Shown here in pieces: positions 1 through 7,138 of a stretch of 64,000 nucleotides of DNA. The DNA is from Tsukamurella ocularis (lineage in GTDB: Bacteria > Actinomycetota > Actinomycetes > Mycobacteriales > Mycobacteriaceae). Position numbers and translations under genes: made by a program. How positions within the stretch are numbered: position 1 is the first letter of the stretch; every line of letters starts with the position of its first letter. The stretch covers positions 372,001-436,000 of the forward strand of contig NZ_JANUCJ010000003.1 in NCBI RefSeq assembly GCF_024807615.1, read 5' to 3'. The notes under the pieces were generated by a model. The model did no database searches and was not told the DNA's origin. It saw only the letters and a program-made list of their open reading frames with translations.

Positions 1-831
1 CACGTCGTACAGGTCCGTCTGTGGGCGGCGGGCCGGCAGCGCCGGGCGTACGTCCCACTGCCGCTCGCCGACCGGGCCGAGGCGACCGACGATCTGCCTG
101 ACCTTCTCCAGCGCCTCGTCGTCGGAGTCGACCAGGTGGTCGGTGACGCCGGACTTGGTCGAGTGCATGAAGCCGCCGCCGAGATCCTCGGCGGACACGT
201 CCTCGCCCGTGGCCGCCTTCACCAGCGGCGGGCCCGCGAGGAAGATGGTGCCCTGGTCGCGGACGATGATCGTCTCGTCGCTCATGGCCGGCACGTAGGC
301 GCCGCCCGCGGTGGAACTGCCGAGCACGGCGGCGATCTGCGGGATGCCTGCGGCGCTCATCGTCGCCTGGTTGTAGAAGATGCGGCCGAAGTGCTCTCGA
401 TCGGGGAAGACCTCCTCCTGGTTGAGCAGCATGGCACCGCCCGAGTCCACGAGGTACACGCAGGGCAGCCGGTTCTGCGCCGCGATCTCCTGAGCGCGCA
501 GGTGCTTCTTCACGGTGACCGGGTAATACGTGCCGCCCGAGACCGTCGCGTCGTTGGCGACGATCATCACCTGCCGGCCGGAGACCGTGCCGATACCGGC
601 GACGGCACCCGCCGAGGGGGCCTTGCCCTCGTACATGCCCTCGGCCGCCAGGGGCGCCACCTCCAGGAACGGGCTGCCCGTGTCCAGCAGCCGCCGGATC
701 CGCTCGCGGACCAGCAGCTTGCCGCGGCTCTCGTGCCGGGCGCGCGCTCGCTCACCGCCGCCCTGCGCCACCCTGTCGAGCCGCATCCGCAGCTCGGCGA
801 CGTTCGCCTCGTGTTCCTCGCGGAATGTCAC
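1..831 (-). CDS. accD1: acyl-CoA carboxylase carboxyltransferase (beta) subunit, methylcrotonyl-CoA type, partial
   Basis: The gene runs off the left edge of the window; 277 N-terminal codons are visible. It should be the carboxyltransferase half of a biotin-dependent acyl-CoA carboxylase, moving carboxyl from biotin to an acyl-CoA, most likely 3-methylcrotonyl-CoA in leucine breakdown. Near the N-terminus I read [14 protein letters not shown] and [15 protein letters not shown], and later the crotonase-fold stretches [20 protein letters not shown] and [15 protein letters not shown]. These resemble MCC-beta/AccD1 more than the propionyl-CoA AccD5 group. The start is GTG at 831, chosen because AAAGGAG lies five bases upstream; an in-frame GTG at 837 would overlap that site. 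A relatively AT-rich 117-bp gap separates it from the TetR gene upstream on the same strand and probably holds its promoter. Confidence 0.88.
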   Translation of the reverse strand, partial: MTFREEHEANVAELRMRLDRVAQGGGERARARHESRGKLLVRERIRRLLDTGSPFLEVAPLAAEGMYEGKAPSAGAVAGIGTVSGRQVMIVANDATVSGGTYYPVTVKKHLRAQEIAAQNRLPCVYLVDSGGAMLLNQEEVFPDREHFGRIFYNQATMSAAGIPQIAAVLGSSTAGGAYVPAMSDETIIVRDQGTIFLAGPPLVKAATGEDVSAEDLGGGFMHSTKSGVTDHLVDSDDEALEKVRQIVGRLGPVGERQWDVRPALPARRPQTDLYDV

Positions 832-948
832 GCCCACTCCTTTGGGTTATTCATCATTAACTGAAAATGAGAATATGTGAGCCCGGCCACCATGTCCAGT
901 CTTACTCGGGGGTAGCTTCCGCGCGGCGGATTGCGCGGCTTCGTCGGG

Positions 949-1563
949 CTAGACGCCCAGGGCGGCGAGGGCCTTGTCGCGCAGCAGCGCGCGCAGCCGG
1001 GGCTGCGGCAGCGCCGGCAGGCTGGGGGCGGCGTTGATCAGGCCGAAGACGGCGTGCACGACGGCGCGGTTGTCCACCGGGTCGCCGCCGAGCGCGGTGA
1101 GGGCGTCGGTCCAGATCTCGACGTACTGCCGCTGCAGCCGACGCACTCGGCGCGCCGACTCCGGCGCCAACGACCACATGTCGCGGTACTGCACGCGGAT
1201 GAGATCCGGCTCGGAGGCCGCGAAGTCGACGTGGAAGTCGACGAGGTCGTACAGGGCCTGCCGTGGGTCGCCCGCACGCTCCTCCACGACCCGGCGGCCA
1301 CCGTCGTACAGGTACTCGGAGATCTCCACGAGGAGGGCGGCGAGCACGTCCTGCTTGCCCGCGAAGTGGCGGTACATGGCGGGCCCGGAGACGCCCGCCG
1401 CCGCGCCGATGTCCTCGAGGCGCACGCCCGCGAAGCCGCGCTCGGCCATCAGCGCTGCGGCCGCGGCGAGCAGTTCGCGGCGCCGGGCCGCCTTGGCGCG
1501 CTCGCGCGCGGTCCCCGCCTCGGGCCCTCCCGCGCCGGACCGGCGGGTCGTCGGTACCTCCAT
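949..1563 (-). CDS. TetR/AcrR family transcriptional regulator
   Basis: This is a 204-residue one-domain repressor. A basic N-terminus leads into a TetR helix-turn-helix: MAERGFAGVRLEDIGAAAGV followed by SGPAMYRHFAGKQDVLAALL. The ligand-binding helical domain after it has no family-wide motif. The start is taken at ATG 1563; a GTG at 1575 is in frame and neither has a strong ribosome site. It lies directly upstream of the carboxylase gene on the same strand, so it is a candidate regulator of branched-chain or acyl-CoA catabolism, as for the TetR protein beside accD1 in mycobacteria (family knowledge from memory). That role is inferred from position only. Its 5' side faces the M-box leader on the other strand. 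Confidence 0.85.
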   Translation of the reverse strand: MEVPTTRRSGAGGPEAGTARERAKAARRRELLAAAAALMAERGFAGVRLEDIGAAAGVSGPAMYRHFAGKQDVLAALLVEISEYLYDGGRRVVEERAGDPRQALYDLVDFHVDFAASEPDLIRVQYRDMWSLAPESARRVRRLQRQYVEIWTDALTALGGDPVDNRAVVHAVFGLINAAPSLPALPQPRLRALLRDKALAALGV

Positions 1564-1583
1564 GGCGGGCCACACTACTCGGC

Positions 1584-1612
1584 TTGCCCCGCTAACGACC
1601 CCGTGTCATGCT
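1584..1612 (+). promoter_or_regulatory. possible promoter of the M-box/mgtC transcript
   Basis: TTGCCC at 1584-1589 and CATGCT at 1607-1612 are 17 bp apart and end about 20 bp before the riboswitch. The -10 match is weak, so this is only a position-based proposal. Confidence 0.25.
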
Positions 1613-1629
1613 TGTTCCGCAAGGCGCCA

Positions 1630-1779
1630 ATCGTTCGCTGAGGCTCCTTCGCGGAAACAGGCCAGCGACCCCGAACGTCGAGAGACGCCCCGGGTCAGGA
1701 CAGGCGCATCCGGCTTAAGGGTGCTCCCCGATTGGCTCCCGTTCACGGGTTCACGCCGCGAAGTGCTGAAGGTCTGACG
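1630..1779 (+). promoter_or_regulatory. M-box (ykoK-type) Mg2+ riboswitch
   Basis: The conserved M-box pieces occur in order: GCTGAGGCTCC (1637-1647), ACAGGCCA, CGTC-GAGA-GACG (1676-1687, a GNRA-capped hairpin), GGGTCAGGACAG (1692-1703), CTTAAGGGTGCT and, at the 3' side, AAGTGCTGAAGGTC. The closing helix can be written directly: CTTCGCGG at 1647-1654 pairs perfectly with CCGCGAAG at 1756-1763, as in the Bacillus and mycobacterial aptamers. M-box RNAs bind several Mg2+ ions and switch off downstream Mg2+ genes when the ion is plentiful. The first long gene downstream is an mgtC homologue at 2062, which fits. About 280 nt of leader separate aptamer and gene, much longer than needed for a simple platform. 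Confidence 0.9.
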
Positions 1780-1845
1780 TGGAGGGGCGCACTTTCTTCA
1801 CTCTCCCTCCCGGCGCGCGGCAGTCGAACCGACGGAGGTGATGCA

Positions 1846-1908
1846 ATGCCCGACGACAGTCGTAGTCGATCGCTCGGCGCTTCCCGCATCACCGCGGGAA
1901 GCCGCTGA
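1846..1908 (+). CDS. putative 20-codon leader ORF in the M-box expression platform
   Basis: An ATG at 1846 is preceded by GGAGGTGAT (1834-1842), one of the best matches to the 16S rRNA tail in the window. The frame encodes MPDDSRSRSLGASR, then ITAGSR, and stops at TGA 1906-1908. It lies between the riboswitch and mgtC, and its second half is inside the large hairpin at 1871-1911, so a translating ribosome would prevent that hairpin from forming. The Pro-Asp-Asp beginning and Arg/Ser-rich remainder recall the Mg2+-sensing leader peptides MgtL and MgtP of enterobacteria, which destabilise ribosomes at low Mg2+ through acidic and proline N-termini. That mechanism is inference; only the ORF, the ribosome site and the overlap are visible. 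Confidence 0.45.
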   Translation: MPDDSRSRSLGASRITAGSR

Positions 1909-1960
1909 GCGCACCATGATCCGGGCCGGAGGCCCGCCTCGCCGACGGCGCACCGTCGGC
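1871..1960 (+). promoter_or_regulatory. two strong hairpins, candidate expression platform
   Basis: Hairpin one: GCTTCCCGC (1879-1887) pairs perfectly with GCGGGAAGC (1894-1902), extended by CGCTC (1871-1875) with GAGCG (1907-1911). Hairpin two: GCCGACGG (1941-1948) pairs with CCGTCGGC (1953-1960) around CGCA. Neither is followed by a run of T, so a classic intrinsic terminator is not supported; Rho-dependent control or attenuation coupled to the small ORF is more likely. The rest of the leader to 2061 shows only the mgtC ribosome site GAGGGG. Confidence 0.5.
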
Positions 1961-2061
1961 CCCGTCGTACCGCCTCCGTCCCACTGACATCTCCACACCC
2001 CACTCCGCCGCGCCCCCTGGGTTGCGGCGCAGTGGCGCGTGCCCGGACGAGGGGAATCACC

Positions 2062-2784
2062 ATGCACGCCACCACCACCATCGCCCAACTCGACATCCTG
2101 CTGCGCATCGTCGCGGGCGTCGGCTTCGGCACCCTGATCGGACTCGAGCGCCAGTACCGCGCCCGCATGGCCGGCCTGCGCACCAACGCGTTGGTCTCCG
2201 TCGGCTCCGCGCTCTTCGTCGTCCTGTCCGCCTACGGATTCGAGGGCGGCGACCCCACCCGGGTCGCGGCCCAGATCGTCTCCGGCATCGGCTTCCTCGG
2301 CGGCGGCGTGATCCTGCGCGACGGCCTCACCGTGCGCGGGCTGAACACCGCCGCGACGCTGTGGTGCTCCGCCGCCGTCGGTGCGCTGTCGGGCGCGGGG
2401 ATGTACATCCCCGCCGCGATCGGCACCATCGTAGTCATCGGGGTGAACACCGCGCTGCGCTCTGTCGGGCACGCCGTGGACCGCGCGCCCGACAACGGCA
2501 AGGAAGCGCCCAGCCGGTACGAATTCGTCGCCGTGACACGCGACGAGAACGAGGCGCACGTCCGGGTGATGTTGGTACAGGCGCTCAGCCGCACCGTCTT
2601 CCACCTGCAGTCGATCAGCAGCGTCGACACCGCCGACGGCAAGGTGGAGGTTCACGCAACGCTCGCCGCCGACGGCCGCGACGACCGCGCGCTGGAGACC
2701 GCGATCAGCCAGCTCAGCATGGAGCCGTCAGTGACAGCCGTGCGCTGGGACGCCCTGCCCGAGCGCGAAGAGGAGGACCTGTGA
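2062..2784 (+). CDS. mgtC: MgtC/SapB family membrane protein with C-terminal ACT-like domain
   Basis: MgtC proteins are inner-membrane factors needed for growth at low Mg2+ and, in pathogens, for survival in macrophages; they act as regulators or inhibitors of membrane machinery rather than as Mg2+ transporters. The 240-residue product has the family signature GTLIGLERQYRARMAGLRTN near residues 20-40, then GIGFLGGGVILRDG and VRGLNTAATLW with several hydrophobic helices. A soluble region from about 150 to the end fits the ACT-like tail of long MgtC proteins. The ATG at 2062 follows GAGGGG with normal spacing; the upstream frame has no better start. The stop overlaps the next gene in GTGA, so the two are translationally coupled. 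The M-box upstream implies induction by low Mg2+. Confidence 0.92.
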   Translation: MHATTTIAQLDILLRIVAGVGFGTLIGLERQYRARMAGLRTNALVSVGSALFVVLSAYGFEGGDPTRVAAQIVSGIGFLGGGVILRDGLTVRGLNTAATLWCSAAVGALSGAGMYIPAAIGTIVVIGVNTALRSVGHAVDRAPDNGKEAPSRYEFVAVTRDENEAHVRVMLVQALSRTVFHLQSISSVDTADGKVEVHATLAADGRDDRALETAISQLSMEPSVTAVRWDALPEREEEDL

Positions 2785-4535
2785 GCACCCTCACCGCTCC
2801 CCCGCTCGGCGGCCGGCGAACCGAGCGCGAGGGCCGCCGTTCCCTCGTCGCCGACGTGCTCGTGGTCGCCGGTGCGGCCGCACTGATCTGGCTGACGATC
2901 CGCGTCGGCCAGGGCATGGGTGCGCCGATCGACCTGGCGCACAGCACCACCCGCGTCGACACCGACCCGTCGAACCTGCCCTACTACGCGCTGCGATCCC
3001 TGCTACGCATGTTCCTGGCACTCGCGGCGTCGATCGTCTTCACCTTCGGCTACGCCCTGCTCGCGGCGCGGTCGCGGCGGGCTCGCGCGGTGCTGCTGCC
3101 GCTGCTCGACGTGCTGCAGTCGGTACCGATCCTCGGCTTCCTGTCGGTGACCGTCACCGTCTTCCTCGCGCTCTTCCCCGGGTCCACGCTGGGCCTCGAG
3201 TGTGCCGCGGTCTTCGCGATCTTCACGTCGCAGGCCTGGAACATGACCTTCGCCTTCTACCAGAGCCTGATCAGCCAGCCGCGCGAGCTCGGCGAGGCCG
3301 CCCGCGACCTGGGACTGTCACGCTGGCAACGGTTCTGGCGGCTCGATGTGCCCGGCGGCATGATCCCGCTGGTCTGGAACGCCATGATGAGCTTCGGCGG
3401 CGGCTGGTTCTTCCTCACTGCCTCGGAGGCCGTCTCCGTGGCGGGCGACGAGTACGCCCTCCCCGGCATCGGCGCGTACGTCGCCACCGCGTCCTCCGAT
3501 GGTGACCTCGGCCGCGTCGGGTGGGCGATCGCGGCGATGATCGTGGTCATCATCGGGGTCAATCTACTGTTCTGGAGCCCCCTGACGGCCTGGGCCGAGC
3601 GGTTCCGACTCGAGGACTCCGCCACCGGCCGCATCCCGCGGTCCGCAGTGCTCACCCTCCTGCATCGCTCGCACGTCACGGACGCGGTGCGGCGCGCCGC
3701 CGCCCCGCTGATCGCGGGACTGGACCGGGTCTTCGCGGTGTTCGGCCGGACCGGGACCACGGCGCCCGCGGGCCCGCGGCGGACCCGCCTCGGCGACCTC
3801 GCGTTCGGCACCGTCGTCCTCGCGGTCCTGGCGTACGGCCTGTGGCGGGCGCTGGAGGTGATCGTGCGCGACGCCGGACTCGCCGAGGTAGGGCACGTAC
3901 TCCTTCTCGGCCTCGCGACGATGGCGCGGGTCGCGGTCGTCATGGTGTTCGCGACCGTCGTCTGGGTGCCGATCGGCGTGATCATCGGACGCAGCCCACG
4001 CCTGACCCGCGCTCTGCAGCCCGTCGTCCAGGTGTGCGCGAGCTTCCCCGCGAACTTCTTGTTCCCCTTGGTCACCGCGGTCCTCGTGGCGTGGAGCATC
4101 CCGCTCGACCTGGGCGGGGTCGTGCTCATGGCGCTCGGCACCCAGTGGTACATCCTGTTCAACGTGATCGCCGCGGCGAGCGCGATCCCCGGCGACCTGC
4201 TGGAGGCGGCCGACGACATGCGGCTGCCCCGACTGCTGAAGTGGCGGTACGTACTGCTGCCCGGCGTCTTCGCCGGCTACGTCACCGGCGGGATCACCGC
4301 CGCCGGCGGCGCCTGGAACGCCTCGATCGTCGCGGAGGTCGTCTCCTACGACGGCGAGACCCACCACGCCTACGGGCTCGGCGACTACATCGCCCAGGCC
4401 ACCGCGGCCACCGGCCCTGACCACACCTCCCACCTCCTCCTCGGGATCGTCGTGATGTGTCTGTTCGTGGTGGGCACCAACGCCGCCCTCTGGCGCCGTC
4501 TCTACCGCACCGCCGAACGCCGCTACTCCCTCTAG
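2781..4535 (+). CDS. fused two-domain ABC transporter permease (NitT/TauT-like)
   Basis: The 584-residue protein is two binding-protein-dependent permease modules in one chain, so it could supply the whole membrane part of an importer. Each half carries an EAA cytoplasmic loop: EAARDLGLSRWQRFWRLDVP near residue 172 and EAADDMRLPRLLKWRYVLLP near residue 474. The closest architecture I know is the large permease paired with AAA-associated-domain ATPases annotated as nitrate, sulfonate or bicarbonate transporters; substrates there are mostly guesses. The GTG start at 2781 overlaps the mgtC stop. The ATPase follows after 27 bp. No substrate-binding protein is encoded in the cluster. Placement behind an M-box and mgtC argues for a divalent-cation-related substrate, but that is inference. 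Confidence 0.85.
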   Translation: MSTLTAPPLGGRRTEREGRRSLVADVLVVAGAAALIWLTIRVGQGMGAPIDLAHSTTRVDTDPSNLPYYALRSLLRMFLALAASIVFTFGYALLAARSRRARAVLLPLLDVLQSVPILGFLSVTVTVFLALFPGSTLGLECAAVFAIFTSQAWNMTFAFYQSLISQPRELGEAARDLGLSRWQRFWRLDVPGGMIPLVWNAMMSFGGGWFFLTASEAVSVAGDEYALPGIGAYVATASSDGDLGRVGWAIAAMIVVIIGVNLLFWSPLTAWAERFRLEDSATGRIPRSAVLTLLHRSHVTDAVRRAAAPLIAGLDRVFAVFGRTGTTAPAGPRRTRLGDLAFGTVVLAVLAYGLWRALEVIVRDAGLAEVGHVLLLGLATMARVAVVMVFATVVWVPIGVIIGRSPRLTRALQPVVQVCASFPANFLFPLVTAVLVAWSIPLDLGGVVLMALGTQWYILFNVIAAASAIPGDLLEAADDMRLPRLLKWRYVLLPGVFAGYVTGGITAAGGAWNASIVAEVVSYDGETHHAYGLGDYIAQATAATGPDHTSHLLLGIVVMCLFVVGTNAALWRRLYRTAERRYSL

Positions 4536-4562
4536 CCACCCCTTATTAATAGGAGTCGTTCC

Positions 4563-5861
4563 ATGACCACCACGCTCGCCACCCCGCTGATCCGCCTGAA
4601 GGGCCTCACCAAGAGCTTCGAGGGCGCCCACGGCGACACCCTGACCGTGCTCGACGGCATCGATCTCACCGTCGAGCACGGCGAGATCGTTGCGCTGCTC
4701 GGCCGGTCCGGCTCGGGCAAGTCCACGCTGCTGCGCATCATGGCGGGGCTGATCCCCGCGACGTCCGGCACCGTCGAATCCGACGGTGCGCCGCTGTCCG
4801 GGCCCAACCCCGCCACCGCGATGGTCTTCCAGTCCTTCGCGCTGATGCCGTGGCTGACCGTCCAGGACAACGTCGAATTGGGCCTGACGGCCCGGAACGT
4901 TCCGCGCGCCGAGCGCCGCGCCCGGGCATTGGAGGCGATCGACACCATCGGCCTCGACGGCTTCGAGTCCGCGTACCCGCGCGAGTTGTCGGGCGGGATG
5001 CGCCAGCGAGTCGGCTTCGCCCGGGCCCTCGTGCTCGAGCCGGACCTCCTGCTCATGGACGAGCCCTTCTCCGCCCTCGACGTGCTGACCGCCGAGAACC
5101 TCCGCGGCGAGCTCGTGGAGCTGTGGGGCCGCGACGACTTCCCCACCCGAGGCGTGTGCATCGTCACCCACAACATCGAGGAGGCTGTGCTCCTTGCCGA
5201 TCGCGTCGTCGTGCTGGGCTCCAAGCCCGGCCGCATCGTCCACGAGACCCGGATCGGTCTCCCGCGCCCGCGCACACGCACGGCGCCGGAGTTCGAGGCG
5301 ATCGTCGATGAGCTGTACGGGGCGCTGACTGGCCGTCACGCGGAGACCGCGCACGAGCCCGACCCCGTCGAGGCGACTCCCGTGAGCCGGCCGCTCCCCG
5401 ACGCGACCGTCGACGGGATCGCAGGCCTTCTGGAGCTGGTGGCGGCGCACGGCACCACCGCCGACCTCCCCGACCTCGCTGCGGACCTCAACTTCGAGCT
5501 CGACGACATCATGCCGCTCGTCGACGCTGCGGCCATGCTCGACTTCGCCGAGGTCACCGGGAACGACATCGGCCTGACCGAGCACGGCCGCACCTTCGTC
5601 GGCGTGCCGCTCGCGGACGCCAAGGAGGTGTTCGCGCGGCAGGCCGCCGAGCGGGCCCCACTGGTGCGGACCGTGCTGCGGGCGCTCCGGACGGCGCCCG
5701 ACGGCGCGCTCCGCAGCGGCTTCTTCCTGGACCTGCTCCGGCGGGGCTTCGGCCCGGACGACGCCGAACGCCAGCTGCGGCTGGCGGTCGACTGGGGGCG
5801 ATACGGCGAACTCTACGATTACGACGCGGACGGTGGCCGGATCCTGCTGGACCAGCAATAA
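4563..5861 (+). CDS. ABC transporter ATPase with C-terminal AAA-associated domain
   Basis: The 432-residue nucleotide-binding subunit partners the fused permease. Walker A GRSGSGKST is near residues 47-55, the signature LSGGMRQRVGFARAL near 141-155, Walker B LLLMDEPFSALD near 161-172, and the switch histidine is in THNIEEAV. After about residue 285 comes a separate roughly 145-residue helical region rich in Asp and Leu, matching the AAA-associated C-terminal domain (PF09821-like, from memory) found on this transporter subclass; it may sense the substrate or metal state. The ATG at 4563 has TAGGAG about nine bases upstream. It is the last gene of the M-box operon, and no terminator hairpin is obvious behind it. 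Confidence 0.88.
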   Translation: MTTTLATPLIRLKGLTKSFEGAHGDTLTVLDGIDLTVEHGEIVALLGRSGSGKSTLLRIMAGLIPATSGTVESDGAPLSGPNPATAMVFQSFALMPWLTVQDNVELGLTARNVPRAERRARALEAIDTIGLDGFESAYPRELSGGMRQRVGFARALVLEPDLLLMDEPFSALDVLTAENLRGELVELWGRDDFPTRGVCIVTHNIEEAVLLADRVVVLGSKPGRIVHETRIGLPRPRTRTAPEFEAIVDELYGALTGRHAETAHEPDPVEATPVSRPLPDATVDGIAGLLELVAAHGTTADLPDLAADLNFELDDIMPLVDAAAMLDFAEVTGNDIGLTEHGRTFVGVPLADAKEVFARQAAERAPLVRTVLRALRTAPDGALRSGFFLDLLRRGFGPDDAERQLRLAVDWGRYGELYDYDADGGRILLDQQ

Positions 5862-5881
5862 CACATAGTGACCTGAACCTT

Positions 5882-5897
5882 TGTGATCTCACTGTGA
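5882..5897. promoter_or_regulatory. TGTGA direct repeat, possible PhoP- or MtrA-type site
   Basis: TGTGA at 5882-5886 and again at 5893-5897 are 11 bp apart; on the other strand this reads TCACAGT-N4-TCACAAA, close to the mycobacterial PhoP box (two TCACAGC-like units 11 bp apart). A third AGTGA lies at 5867-5871. It sits 160 bp upstream of a cell-wall peptidase, a class often controlled by MtrA or PhoP in this order. Function is untested. Confidence 0.3.
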
Positions 5898-6057
5898 CCA
5901 AGCACACATTCGACCGAACCGCCCCCCCTGGAGGTTGTCTCGCCGCAATCATTTCGTTATCGTCGACGGGACGCGGATCACGAAGCGGTCACGATGAGGG
6001 CATCGTCCGATCACCAAATGGTCCGAAGTGCGGTTTTACGGTTGGAGTAGGCGAGAT

Positions 6058-7068
6058 ATGACACGGAGTCGCGAGAACCACGTCCGCTGGCAAGGCGGCA
6101 CGCAGGTCCTCGATGATGAGTCGATCACCGCGATCATCCCACTGGATGAGCTCGAGACACGCCTCGAGGAGGCCTACTCCGAGACCTGGACCGACGCGCC
6201 GGACGACACCGGCCTGGTCTACCGCCCCTCCAGCTCCGAGGTCACGCAGGACCTCATGATCCCCGAGGTGCTGTTCACCGGGGACACCGAGCTCGACGCG
6301 CCCGAACTGGACGAGATCGAGGACACCGCACTCCTCGGCTCCCCGGAGGCCGCCCCCGAGCTGGTCCTCGCGCCGGTCCGCAAGGGCGGCAAGCACCGCG
6401 TCCCCACCGCTCCGCACGCCCTCAAGGGCCGCGCCGCTCTGCTCGCGCTCGCCGCCGGCGCCAGTGTCGCCGGCGCCGCCGTGGTCAACGCCACCGGCAG
6501 CGACGCCCCGTCTACCTCGCAGCAGCCGATCGTCCCGCCCGCCGCGAGCCCCGAGGCCAACGCCGGCCGCCAGGCGCCCCTGCCCGCAGCGCAGGACACC
6601 GAGCAGTTCACCGCAGGCCTCGCGGGCGGGAAGGCCCGCAAGGACGCCGACGACAAGCGCATCATCGACTCGATGCGCCCGAAGGTGACCGCCCCCGTGA
6701 ACGGCGCCACCCTCACCTCGAACTTCGGCACTCGCTGGGGCGCCATGCACGGCGGCCTCGACCTGGCTGCCCCGCTCGGCACCCCCCTGTTCGCGGCCTC
6801 CGACGGCGTGGTCACCGACGCCGGGCCCGCTTCGGGCTTCGGCATCTGGATCAAGATCCGCCTGTCCGACGGCACCGTGCTGGTCTACGGCCACATGTAC
6901 AACGTGAACGTCCAGGCCGGCCAGACCGTGAAGGCGGGCGACCTCATCAGCTGGGTCGGCAACAACGGCTACTCCACCGGCCCGCACCTGCACTTCGAGG
7001 TGCACAGCCCGGGCGGCGCGAAGCTGGACCCGCAGGCCTGGCTCGCAGAGCGCGGCATCCGCGTCTAG
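6058..7068 (+). CDS. membrane-anchored M23 (LytM-type) metallopeptidase
   Basis: The 336-residue protein should cut peptide cross-links in peptidoglycan. An acidic cytoplasmic N-terminus of about 120 residues is followed by KGRAALLALAAGASVAGAAV, a membrane anchor near residues 125-145, then a linker and the LytM domain. Zinc ligands are visible in MHGGLDLAAP (His231, Asp235) and in the closing motif GPHLHFEVH (His310 and His312). I chose ATG 6058, with GGAG ten bases upstream, over an in-frame GTG at 6028. It occupies the place of Rv0950c beside uvrD1 in mycobacteria. It ends just before a bidirectional terminator facing the convergent helicase gene. Confidence 0.88.
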   Translation: MTRSRENHVRWQGGTQVLDDESITAIIPLDELETRLEEAYSETWTDAPDDTGLVYRPSSSEVTQDLMIPEVLFTGDTELDAPELDEIEDTALLGSPEAAPELVLAPVRKGGKHRVPTAPHALKGRAALLALAAGASVAGAAVVNATGSDAPSTSQQPIVPPAASPEANAGRQAPLPAAQDTEQFTAGLAGGKARKDADDKRIIDSMRPKVTAPVNGATLTSNFGTRWGAMHGGLDLAAPLGTPLFAASDGVVTDAGPASGFGIWIKIRLSDGTVLVYGHMYNVNVQAGQTVKAGDLISWVGNNGYSTGPHLHFEVHSPGGAKLDPQAWLAERGIRV

Positions 7069-7085
7069 AACCCACACGAACGCTG

Positions 7086-7115
7086 AAAGGCGCCCCGGAA
7101 CACCGGGGCGCCTTT
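7086..7115. terminator. bidirectional intrinsic terminator
   Basis: AAAGGCGCCCCGG at 7086-7098 pairs perfectly with CCGGGGCGCCTTT at 7103-7115 around AACA. It lies between the convergent stops of the M23 peptidase and uvrD1; A and T tracts at the foot suit both directions. Confidence 0.85.
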
Positions 7116-7138
7116 CGTGTTGTTGGGGGTGCTCCGGG

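Noticed and set aside
1743-2655. Minus-strand frames across the M-box leader and mgtC
   Set aside because: They oppose the riboswitch and a motif-bearing mgtC gene and lack start signals and homology-like features.
2022-2780. Upstream extension of the permease frame through mgtC
   Set aside because: The frame is Arg/Pro-rich nonsense across mgtC; the GTG at 2781, overlapping the mgtC stop, is the sensible start.
3564-5864. 766-codon open frame on the minus strand opposite the ABC transporter genes
   Set aside because: Composition is Ala/Gly/Arg/Asp-rich without any motif; it is the GC-codon shadow of permease and ATPase, both with full catalytic motifs.
5862-6057. c-di-AMP (ydaO) riboswitch before the M23 peptidase
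   Set aside because: Such riboswitches often precede cell-wall hydrolases in actinobacteria, but none of the conserved core segments is found in this short gap.
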